DNA from: Chthonomonadaceae bacterium
GTDB lineage: Bacteria > Armatimonadota > Chthonomonadetes > Chthonomonadales > Chthonomonadaceae
DNA: 7,113 nt
Assembly (NCBI GenBank): GCA_025355115.1
Contig: JANXLO010000431.1
Location: forward strand, 1 to 7,113
Direction: 5' to 3'
The notes below the pieces were generated by a model. The model was not told the origin of the DNA. It ran no database searches and worked only from the letters and a program-made list of their open reading frames with translations. Below, piece by piece: positions 1-5,508 of this stretch. Position 1 is the stretch's first letter. Each line of letters starts with the position of its first letter. The translations under genes were made by a program, and so were the position numbers.

Positions 1-90
1 GAGCCCGAGAGCGTCAAGTTCTGCCACAGCCTGGGCCTGAACTACGTCTCCTGCTCGCCTTCCCGTGTCCTTATCGCCCGCCTCCCTTAA
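1..90 (+). CDS. ppdK: Pyruvate phosphate dikinase, C-terminal end only (partial)
   Basis: The window opens inside a reading frame that gives 29 residues and stops at TAA (88-90). The stretch GLNYVSCSPSRVLIARL matches the highly conserved end of pyruvate phosphate dikinase, the enzyme that interconverts ATP, phosphate and pyruvate with AMP, PPi and phosphoenolpyruvate. The residues just before it (EPESVKFCH) also fit. The Cys of the SCSP motif (residue 18 here) is the conserved catalytic Cys of the PEP/pyruvate domain, a TIM barrel. The ATP-grasp and phospho-His domains lie outside the window. Many family members continue past IARL with an Ala-rich tail (AAAQA-like), whereas this one stops at RLP, so the tail is short. 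PEP synthase is the nearest alternative, but the YVSCSP context favours PPDK. The gene converges on the aspartic protease gene to its right. Confidence 0.86.
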   Translation, partial: EPESVKFCHSLGLNYVSCSPSRVLIARLP

Positions 91-104
91 GTCGAAGTAG
101 CTGA

Positions 105-117
105 CCCTCGCAGAGGG
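105..117. terminator. Small hairpin in convergent gap, possible bidirectional terminator
   Basis: CCCTC (105-109) and GAGGG (113-117) form a perfect 5-bp stem with a GCA loop. It lies in the 43-base gap between the convergent ends of the PPDK gene and the aspartic protease gene. There is no T-run on either strand, so an intrinsic terminator is only a weak suggestion from position and symmetry. Confidence 0.25.
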
Positions 118-133
118 ACACGAAGAGGATTGC

Positions 134-502
134 CTACTCTACTGCTTCGATGCTGACATCACCTATTTCCGTGAAATCAATACAGAGCCTGCTCCCTTCG
201 AGCAGTGATGTCCCTAGCAGAGGGCGGCGTCCCATCGCAAGCACTGCAACTTCAATCTCTCGCTCATTCCAAATGATGGTTGCTACGTGGACGGCAGTTT
301 TCACATCTGTGTCGTTCGCCAGATTCGCGTCTATCTCCTGAAAAAATGGCAGGTCGAGCGCGGCAATAGCACCTGAGGAGAGCGTCAATGCGCCTGCGAA
401 GCCAGTATCGACTACGCATTGAACGGAAAAGTCGCGACGATTAGGCAGTCGAAAGATGACCTCGACTTGGGCTTCATTGCCGCGCACCACTCCACGTATC
501 AT
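134..502 (-). CDS. Clan AA aspartic protease, retropepsin-like (DTGF type)
   Basis: This is a 122-residue single-domain protein of the retropepsin-like clan AA type. The catalytic motif is VDTGFAG at residues 31-37, with Asp32 as the expected catalytic residue. The second family landmark is PLLGTSLLEG at 94-103, followed by a hydrophobic strand LCIDF. As in viral retropepsins, one domain supplies one Asp, so the active form is presumably a homodimer. The length and the opening MIRGVVRG are typical of the bacterial/archaeal clan_AA_DTGF family. No signal peptide or membrane segment is seen, so it is probably cytoplasmic. Its ATG overlaps the stop of the upstream small gene by four bases (ATGA, 499-502), which implies coupled translation and a joint function. 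The natural substrate of this family is not known to me. A toxin-antitoxin or protein-processing role would be speculation. Confidence 0.8.
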   Translation of the reverse strand: MIRGVVRGNEAQVEVIFRLPNRRDFSVQCVVDTGFAGALTLSSGAIAALDLPFFQEIDANLANDTDVKTAVHVATIIWNEREIEVAVLAMGRRPLLGTSLLEGSRLCIDFTEIGDVSIEAVE

Positions 503-768
503 TCTGCTGTTCTGGCGAGCGAGCCGCCGACAGCGTAGACGGCGTTGTATCCGATGCGCTTGCCGTACATCATTGCGGCGGGCCGACGCTTCTGAAGGCG
601 GCGCCCAGCTATGAGCAAATCGTCGGCAATCTCGTAGTCACCGGTAGTGACATCTATCGAGACGATTTTGCCGATGTTGTCCTCCGTTTCCAGAACGGCC
701 CGGAGCCGACTTTCGTAGATCTCCTGTCCCAGCCGCCCAATCTCTTCACGGTCAGCAACTGTGTTCAT
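499..768 (-). CDS. Small acidic partner protein of the DTGF aspartic protease
   Basis: This is an 89-residue protein. Its core motifs are IYESRLRAVLE (17-27), GKIVSIDVTTGDYEIADD (33-50), an Arg/Lys-rich helix ending RRP (58-63), and YGKRIGYNAVYAVGG (68-82). I recognise this pattern as a small protein commonly found directly upstream of clan AA aspartic proteases in cyanobacteria and several other phyla. It resembles DUF5678-type proteins, but no function is established that I know of. There is no signal peptide or membrane helix. The start is supported by a strong Shine-Dalgarno sequence (GAGAGGA, 7 nt before ATG). It overlaps the protease gene by ATGA, so the two form one transcription unit. 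A homologous but damaged copy lies across the intergenic region at 1031. Plausible roles are substrate, inhibitor or adaptor of the protease. These are inferences from gene pairing only. Confidence 0.72.
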   Translation of the reverse strand: MNTVADREEIGRLGQEIYESRLRAVLETEDNIGKIVSIDVTTGDYEIADDLLIAGRRLQKRRPAAMMYGKRIGYNAVYAVGGSLARTAE

Positions 769-775
769 TGCAGTG

Positions 776-782
776 TCCTCTC
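776..782 (-). promoter_or_regulatory. Ribosome binding site of the small partner gene
   Basis: Read on the minus strand the sequence is GAGAGGA, followed by 7 nt and the ATG at 768. It is close to the anti-Shine-Dalgarno consensus and well spaced, and it fixes this start. Confidence 0.6.
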
Positions 783-843
783 AATAAAATACGTGCTTTT
801 CTAATACAATCGCCTGGCTGTCGCCAGAAATGCGGTTGGTCCT

Positions 844-849
844 ATTATA
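844..849 (-). promoter_or_regulatory. Probable -10 element for the small protein/protease unit
   Basis: The minus strand reads TATAAT exactly, about 75 bases upstream of the ATG at 768. Upstream of it, at 17-18 bp spacing, only a poor -35 is visible (TTAGCT, three matches to TTGACA). Transcription would start near 837, giving an untranslated leader of about 70 nt that contains the CTGGC/GCCAG hairpin (814-827). It is the best promoter candidate in the window. Confidence 0.45.
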
Positions 850-1030
850 CTCGTTTTCTCTGCTACGAGCTAAATCCTGAAAACGAAACGGATTTTAGTC
901 CCCTACAGTCTCGACTGCTTCACCAAATGCGAGGCCGATGATATTCGATGTACGGGCGATCAAACCCTGAAGACGCGTCCGCGAGACTAATGGTCTCAAT
1001 GAGAAAGAGCATGGGAAAGGGATTGACCAT

Positions 1031-1335
1031 ATGGACAACGTGCGTGATGCGGCGCAGGAGCAAACTCGTGAAGAGGTCGCTTGCAAGGGAGACATAATCT
1101 ACACTACACGACTGATGCGACTGGTCGAATCTGATCCCTGTGGGCAGTACATTGCTATCCATGTCGACAACGGAGACTATGCGATTGCAAAAACGACGGG
1201 AATTGCGACGCGCGCCTTGCTCAGGAGGCATCCGGACGACGGGCGAACATATTTAAGACGAATTGGAAGCGAGCCGGAATATCAGTTGGCGGCGCGCATG
1301 TCGTCCGGGGCATGGCAGTCGGGAAATCCAAATGA
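1031..1335 (+). pseudogene. Second copy of the protease partner gene, apparently frameshifted
   Basis: The frame starting at 1031 encodes a homolog of the 499-768 protein. It has GDIIYTTRL (residues 20-28), GQYIAIHVDNGDYAIA (38-53), an Arg-rich helix with RRHP (65-68) and YLRRIGSEPEYQ (74-85). After Gln85 (codon 1283-1285) the similarity breaks off, and the open frame runs on to 1390 with unrelated sequence. Read one frame over from about 1288, the DNA instead gives GGAHVVRGMAVGKSK and then TGA at 1333-1335. This restores the YxVGG-like family ending seen in the intact copy (YAVGG). The TGA also overlaps the next ATG as ATGA, exactly as in the intact pair. The simplest reading is loss of one base around 1286-1288. 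The alternative is an intact 119-residue protein with a divergent tail (1031-1390), or a sequencing error. Confidence 0.6.
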
Positions 1336-1400
1336 TAGTCGGCCACGTAAGGGACGGTTTTCCTCGGCTGTCCCTTATGTGGGCGATTGAAAATAACATG
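1332..1400 (+). pseudogene. 5' remnant of a second DTGF-type aspartic protease gene
   Basis: An ATG at 1332 opens a frame reading MIVGHVRDGFPRLSLMW. This fits the N-terminal strand pattern of clan AA DTGF proteases; compare MIRGVVRGNEAQVEVIF in the intact copy at 134-502. It sits where the protease should be, overlapping the repaired stop of its partner gene by ATGA (1332-1335). Similarity ends after about 20 residues. The DTG motif and everything downstream are missing, and the frame runs into sequence antisense to the end of the amidohydrolase operon (stop at 1415). This is a truncated, surely inactive gene. The exact break is uncertain, around 1380-1414. The match is short, so the call rests mainly on position and the matching gene arrangement. 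Confidence 0.5.
1341..1384. repeat. Long near-perfect inverted repeat, possible terminator
   Basis: CCACGTAAGGGAC (1343-1355) and GTCCCTTATGTGG (1370-1382) pair over 13 positions with one G-T wobble, leaving a 14-base loop. A further G-C pair (1341/1384) closes it after one mismatch. It lies between the convergent ends of the decayed module and the amidohydrolase operon, which would suit a bidirectional terminator. It lacks a T-run on both strands, and it overlaps the protease remnant, so it may instead be a scar of the rearrangement. Confidence 0.5.
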
Positions 1401-1414
1401 GTTTATTGCAACTA

Positions 1415-2806
1415 CTATGGCAGCGGCGGGGCGGTGGGAACGCCTTTTTGGGGCTGTATCTGGCTGAAGAAGGTGGATTTCGAGCGGTCGTAGAGCAGTT
1501 TTCCGTTGACGAAGGTCTTTTCTACGAAGCTGCGGTAGTCGAGGGGCTCGCCGGAGAGCAGGATGATGTCGGCGTCCTTGCCCTCCTCCAGGCTGCCGAG
1601 GCGGCTCTCCATGCCCAGAATCTTCGCTGGCGTGAGGGTGATGGATTCGAGCGCTGCCTGAGCGTCGGCTCCGCCTCGCATCGCGAAGGCAGCCTCAAGC
1701 GGATAGTTAAGCAGATCACGGCCGAGTTCGCCCCCGATGGAGAAGCTTGCGTCGAGGGGCAGGACGGCGAAATGCACCCCCGCCTTTTGCAGTATGCCGG
1801 GCGCGTCCGGGTTCGCGCCAGAGGGCGCATTCTTGCGCTCGTCCGGCGCATTGCGGCTGCGGGCCGTGATGATGAGCAGGACGTTGCGCTTCGCGATCTC
1901 ATCGGGGATTATCCAGGCCTCCGTGGCGGGAGTGATGACCTCGCGAATGCCGAAGTCATCTACGAGCGACAGTGCCCAGCGGATGTCCCCGACATCGGAG
2001 GCTGCGATGCTCAGGGCGCGCTCCCTGCGAATCAGAGGCAGCACGGCATCCGCGTCGGCTGGCTTACGGGGGTCGACAACCTTCTTGCCCGCCTTTTTGT
2101 CAGCCTCGCTCGCCTCGAACTTCTGCTGATACTCCTTCGCCCGTCTGAACTGATCGCGCAGACTCCAACGCACCGACATTTTGGAGGCCCCTCCTCCGCC
2201 GAAGCGACCTCGTCCTCCTGAGGAGCCGAAGGTGGAGAGCACAGATTCTGCAGCCAGCATCTGTGTCACATCCCCTACAGTCATTTTGATCACGGCATTG
2301 GAGCTGTCCACTCCGCCGCCCCCCTGGCCAGGGCCGGCACTTCCGGCCAGATAGGCTGAGGTGACGCCTGAGGCAAGGGCGAGCTCAACGGCCAGTGCGT
2401 ACGGGTCGAGGGAGTCTTTGATCTTGCTGCCGGGAGCCAGATTGCCCAGCTGGAACTGCGCGTTGGTCACGATGAAGCCGGGCGCGACCGCTCTTCCTTT
2501 CGCGTCCACTATCTTCGCGCCGGGCGGCACCGCCAACTCTGGCCCGCCGATCTTGTCGATTTTGCCGTTCTTGATGAGTATGGTGCCGCCCCGTATCACG
2601 CCCTTCGTGACCGTCCATATGTCGCCGCCGACTATCGCGGTCACCTCGGCTGGAGGGGCTTTGGGCGGGGCGACAGTCTCGGGGAAATCGGTCAGATCGT
2701 CCTGTGCCTGCGCGGAGACCGGGGCCAGAAGGCACAGGGCGCAGCAGGCGCTGGCTGTCGCAGCCAGCGTCCAGACAGGTTTTCGGGCCGCGTTTCTACT
2801 CTTCAT
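1415..2806 (-). CDS. Exported amidohydrolase-like protein, metal site largely lost
   Basis: This is the last gene of the operon, 463 residues. The start at 2806 is chosen over the longer frame (2869) because it gives a signal peptide (MKSRNAARKP, hydrophobic core 12-28, likely AQA cleavage at 32-34) with an AAGGAAAG ribosome site 7 nt upstream. The N-terminal beta part (TKGVIRGGTILIKNGKIDKIG, in pieces 67-87) and the C-terminal signature (RLGSLEEGKDADIILLSGEP, 402-421, then NGKLLYD) mark it as amidohydrolase superfamily. The HxH motif is replaced by Gln117-Phe-Gln119. The beta-5 His aligns with Ala268 and the beta-6 His with Pro293. Only the beta-8 Asp (Asp352) aligns. It shares with its paralogs the motif KMSVRWSLRDQF..AKEY (209-226) and carries Gly-rich loops (159-165, 196-207). 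Hydrolase activity by the usual mechanism is unlikely. A structural or binding partner of the active paralog is my inference. Confidence 0.8.
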   Translation of the reverse strand: MKSRNAARKPVWTLAATASACCALCLLAPVSAQAQDDLTDFPETVAPPKAPPAEVTAIVGGDIWTVTKGVIRGGTILIKNGKIDKIGGPELAVPPGAKIVDAKGRAVAPGFIVTNAQFQLGNLAPGSKIKDSLDPYALAVELALASGVTSAYLAGSAGPGQGGGGVDSSNAVIKMTVGDVTQMLAAESVLSTFGSSGGRGRFGGGGASKMSVRWSLRDQFRRAKEYQQKFEASEADKKAGKKVVDPRKPADADAVLPLIRRERALSIAASDVGDIRWALSLVDDFGIREVITPATEAWIIPDEIAKRNVLLIITARSRNAPDERKNAPSGANPDAPGILQKAGVHFAVLPLDASFSIGGELGRDLLNYPLEAAFAMRGGADAQAALESITLTPAKILGMESRLGSLEEGKDADIILLSGEPLDYRSFVEKTFVNGKLLYDRSKSTFFSQIQPQKGVPTAPPLP

Positions 2807-4088
2807 AGACTGTCTTTCCTTCAAGAAGAACAATGCGTATGTGCGAGGCTGGGAGGAACGGGTCGCCATCCAGCAGGATAAGGTTGGCGTCGCGTCCTAA
2901 CTCGATGCTTCCGAGCCTGTCCGCCACACCGAGCATCTCGGCAGGCGCGAGCGTGATGCTGCGAAGCGCAGTATCGCGGTCAAGCCCTGCCCGCATCAGT
3001 TCGGCCACCTGATACCGCAGGGTCGAGTAGCCCTCTGGCGAATCCGCGGCCGGGCGGAGGGCGATCTTCGCCCCGGCCTTCGCGAGAATGGCGGGGATGT
3101 TGATTCGGTTGGTCGTCAGCGGCTCCAGCGTCAGGGCAGCGGCGAGAATGAGGGATGCCTTCTTGCCGCCGAGCAGTGCGGCGACTCTGTCGCTCTCCAC
3201 TGACGCCAGGATGTAGACGGGCTTGAGGGTATCGTAGGGCTGAAGCAGCGTCAGCAGCGAGACGACGGAGGACGGATCGGGGCACGTAAAGAAGGTCGGC
3301 GTCGCGCCCGAGAGAGCGCGCACAATCGGCTCGCGCCGCGCGTCCTGAGATCCTGTCACGGGGCCAGCGGCTCCTGCAGGTCGTCTCTGGCCCTGTCGCT
3401 GCCGTTGCCGCTGTGCGGCCTGAGTCTCGTCGTTGCCGGGAGCGGACGGCTCGCCTGGCTGAGGGGAAGAGACTCCTCGTGGTGTCCCGCCGGGACCTAC
3501 TGCGGGCGGGCGGGCAGAGTCGAATGTCTGTCGAATGAGATCAATGGTCTGCGTGTTGGGCGCGAAACCGACGCTGAGCGGGCCGTTCGGCCCCAGAGGC
3601 ATTTTGTCGATGCTCTCCGCTTGCGTCCGAACGATGGCGCCTTGTCCGGCGATGCCGCGCCCGCCCGGTGCGAGCGCAAGAGTCGTCACGCCGTAACGCG
3701 CCAGACGCGCATAGTTCTCGTCGTAAGGGTAGAGCTCATCCAGTGCACGATAGTGGGGGTTAGCGACAGCGCGCGCCCCCGCCGCCGCGCCTGCGGGGGA
3801 AAGCCCGATCTGAGAGTACGCCCCGACTATGCCGGGCATGACGGTATCCGCCAGCAGTATTCGTGCGCCGAGCGGTATCTTCGCGTCTTTCCCGACTGCT
3901 GTGATCTTGCCGTTTCGGATCACGATGATGCCGTCATCGATCACGCCCTTGCCGACCGTCTCGATGTGCCGGGCCCGGATAGCGATCACCTCTTCCCCGA
4001 ACGGGTCCGGGCGAGCCTGCGCGGAGGCGGAAGAGCCGCCTGCGACTGCGAGGGACAGGCAGGCCAGCAGCTTCAGTTCAGCGTGCAT
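2796..4088 (-). CDS. Exported amidohydrolase-like pseudoenzyme, no metal ligands
   Basis: This is the third operon gene, 430 residues. The ATG at 4088 is preferred over the longer frame starting at 4196 because it gives a clean signal peptide (core LKLLACLSLAVAG, likely ASA cleavage at 21-23) and an 11-nt overlap like the other junctions. The first strands (DDGIIVIRNGKITAVGKDAK, 51-70) and the ending (RLGSIELGRDANLILLDGDP, 391-410, then EGKTVYEE) are amidohydrolase signatures. HxH after VMPG is replaced by Tyr91-Ser-Gln93. The beta-5 and beta-6 His positions align with Thr268 and Ala295, and the beta-8 Asp position with Ala348 (Asp349 is adjacent). No beta-4 Lys is recognisable. The helix motif RM....W.LR..F..A..Y shared by the other paralogs is absent. 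In its place is a Pro/Gly- and Gln/Arg-rich insertion (193-247). It is almost surely not a metal hydrolase. It was probably kept for assembly or binding, which is inference. Confidence 0.8.
   Translation of the reverse strand: MHAELKLLACLSLAVAGGSSASAQARPDPFGEEVIAIRARHIETVGKGVIDDGIIVIRNGKITAVGKDAKIPLGARILLADTVMPGIVGAYSQIGLSPAGAAAGARAVANPHYRALDELYPYDENYARLARYGVTTLALAPGGRGIAGQGAIVRTQAESIDKMPLGPNGPLSVGFAPNTQTIDLIRQTFDSARPPAVGPGGTPRGVSSPQPGEPSAPGNDETQAAQRQRQRQGQRRPAGAAGPVTGSQDARREPIVRALSGATPTFFTCPDPSSVVSLLTLLQPYDTLKPVYILASVESDRVAALLGGKKASLILAAALTLEPLTTNRINIPAILAKAGAKIALRPAADSPEGYSTLRYQVAELMRAGLDRDTALRSITLAPAEMLGVADRLGSIELGRDANLILLDGDPFLPASHIRIVLLEGKTVYEE
2814..2821 (-). promoter_or_regulatory. Ribosome binding site inside the preceding gene's GKTVY codons
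   Basis: The minus strand reads AAGGAAAG, then 7 nt, then ATG at 2806. These bases also encode the EGKTVY end of the preceding protein. The site supports 2806 rather than 2869 as the start. Confidence 0.5.
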
Positions 4089-5508
4089 TGCTGAGAAAAC
4101 TTTCCTCAATGGTCTCTCCCATGCAGCCGTCCTCGTCCAGGACTTCTGAGCCGGCGCGCGTCGGGCCACCCGGTACGCCGTGACGTCGCTGCCCATGCGT
4201 GTAGACGACTTTGCCGTTTATCAACACTTTTGAAATCGGGGTGCGCGGATCGAATAAGCTGCCGCGCTTGATGATCAGGTCGGCGTCCTTTCCGACCTCC
4301 AGGCTTCCCACGCGATCCCCTATGCCGATGGAGCGGGCGGGGTTGATCGTGAGGGCGCGCAACGCCAGATCCTCGTCCATGCCCATGTGGACGGAGATCG
4401 TGCCCTGCACGAACAGATCGTCGCCGGGGATGACCGGACAGTCTGTGTTAAGCGAGAGCGTCTGCACGCCGGCCTTCGCGTACTCGAGGGGCAGGGAGTA
4501 GAAGCGCCGGTCGTACGTCTGAAGCGAGAAGTCGTAGATGCGCGGGCCGACGTTGCAGGGAATATTGCGCTTCGCCGCCTCCTCCGCCGCGAGCCGTCCC
4601 CCGAACTCGCCGTGGGAGAGGATGAGGGGCAGGCCCATCTCGTCATGAAACATCCGCATGGTCGCCATGACGTCCCGCGCTCCGGCGGTGTGGACGAAGA
4701 CGGGAGTCTTGTGCTCGATAACGTTCCGCATCTGCTCGAGGCCCAGCACTCGTTTCGGCTGAGCGACCGCTGCAATCTTCGGGGCAGGGGTGCTCAGGGA
4801 GGCGAGCTGAATGTGGGGCGCCTCGCCCGCCGACTTCCCGGCCTGCTCGGAGGGCTGCCACTGCGCGGTGTATTTCCGCGCCCGCTCGAACTGCTCGCGG
4901 AGCATCCACCACATCCCCATGCGGCTCAGGCCCAGGTCTCCCGCGCGACGCTCAGGATTGTAGGCTTGAGCGATTTTAATGGCACCCAACTTGCGGATGA
5001 TGAGGTCTTCACGCTTCGCACCGCCGAGCTTCCAGAGCACGCCGAACCCTGAGTTGTTACCGCCGCTGCCGGGGATGGTGAGAATGGTCGTGATGCCGCT
5101 CGCGATAGAGTCCTTGACAAGTGACGATTCCGGGTCGATGAAGTCCCAGACGCGAAAGCCCGGGTTCAGGGAGTGCACGTAGTCGTGGAGGCCGGAGTTG
5201 TTGCCGATGTGAGCATGGAGATCGATCTGGCCCGGCATGACGGTCATGCCGGTGGCGTCCATCGTCTCCGCGTCCGAGGGAATCGCGATCTCACCCTGTT
5301 TGCCGATGGCGGCGATCTTGCCGTCTCGAATGACGATGATGCCGTTCTCGATCGTGCCGTTCGTCACTGTGAGAATTCGGGAAGCTTTGATGACCAGAGG
5401 CTTTGCCGACTGCGCGACGGCAGGGCGCGAGGCCGTTAGCGTCAGAGCGGCGGAGAGAGCGACAAGCCCGGTGCGCAGCACACACCGGAGCGAAAAGTTA
5501 TTTTGCAT
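4078..5508 (-). CDS. Exported metal-dependent amidohydrolase, complete active site
   Basis: This is the second operon gene, 476 residues. The signal peptide has its core at 13-27 and a likely AVA cleavage at 30-32. The mature protein has the amidohydrolase layout: N-terminal beta-sandwich half (GTIENGIIVIRDGKIAAIG, 51-69), TIM barrel, and closing sandwich (RVGSLEVGKDADLIIKRGS, 399-417, then NGKVVY). The full binuclear set is visible: His98-Ala-His100 in QIDLHAH, Lys178 in LGAIKIA (candidate carboxylated Lys), His273 in FVHTAG, His299 in LSHG and Asp356 in NTDCP. This matches imidazolonepropionase/prolidase-like amidohydrolases (COG1228), which hydrolyse C-N bonds in dipeptides, N-acyl amino acids or cyclic amides. 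The exact substrate cannot be read. About 40 extra residues follow NGKVVY. It is the only operon member here with every ligand, so it is the likely catalytic subunit. The start at 5508 has a good ribosome site (AGGTGG). Confidence 0.88.
   Translation of the reverse strand: MQNNFSLRCVLRTGLVALSAALTLTASRPAVAQSAKPLVIKASRILTVTNGTIENGIIVIRDGKIAAIGKQGEIAIPSDAETMDATGMTVMPGQIDLHAHIGNNSGLHDYVHSLNPGFRVWDFIDPESSLVKDSIASGITTILTIPGSGGNNSGFGVLWKLGGAKREDLIIRKLGAIKIAQAYNPERRAGDLGLSRMGMWWMLREQFERARKYTAQWQPSEQAGKSAGEAPHIQLASLSTPAPKIAAVAQPKRVLGLEQMRNVIEHKTPVFVHTAGARDVMATMRMFHDEMGLPLILSHGEFGGRLAAEEAAKRNIPCNVGPRIYDFSLQTYDRRFYSLPLEYAKAGVQTLSLNTDCPVIPGDDLFVQGTISVHMGMDEDLALRALTINPARSIGIGDRVGSLEVGKDADLIIKRGSLFDPRTPISKVLINGKVVYTHGQRRHGVPGGPTRAGSEVLDEDGCMGETIEESFLSNAR
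4100..4107 (-). promoter_or_regulatory. Weak ribosome binding site for the third operon gene
   Basis: The minus strand reads GAGGAAAG followed by 11 nt and the ATG at 4088. The spacing is long, so initiation may depend on ribosomes finishing the overlapping upstream gene (stop at 4078). Confidence 0.35.

Larger units (their letters stand above)
769..1030. promoter_or_regulatory. AT-rich divergent intergenic region with several inverted repeats
   Basis: This region separates two divergent copies of the same two-gene module and is visibly AT-richer than the genes. It contains a consensus TATAAT for the leftward unit (844-849) and four short perfect inverted repeats: CTGGC/GCCAG (814-818/823-827), CTCGT/ACGAG (850-854/865-869), AAATCC/GGATTT (872-877/890-895) and GAGAC/GTCTC (983-987/993-997). 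Any of these could be operators or RNA hairpins, but none is long enough to stand out strongly. Just before 1031 there is an AAGGG some 9 nt from the ATG, a weak ribosome site for the rightward copy. No convincing rightward promoter was found, and I see no gene here that I trust. Confidence 0.4.

Noticed and set aside
895..1231. Two minus-strand open frames across the intergenic region and the 1031 gene
   Set aside because: They overlap the recognisable partner-gene copy. One ends in a protein-like stretch (IIGLAFGEAVETVGD), but I could not link it to any family.
1263..1493. Whole 76-residue plus-strand frame as a gene
   Set aside because: Only the part from the ATG at 1332 to about 1400 looks like a protease start; the rest is antisense to the operon end.
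1406..2221. 271-residue open frame on the plus strand
   Set aside because: Antisense shadow of the fourth operon gene in GC-rich DNA, with no recognisable domain or ribosome site.
2807..2869. Longer start (2869) for the fourth operon gene
   Set aside because: The extension precedes a good signal peptide, and a ribosome site lies directly before 2806.
3405..4094. 229-residue open frame on the plus strand
   Set aside because: Antisense to the third operon gene; composition artefact without family features.
4089..4196. Longer start (4196) for the third operon gene
   Set aside because: It would place 36 basic residues before a clear signal peptide and overlap the upstream gene by over 100 bases. 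The ATG at 4088 fits the 11-nt junction pattern.
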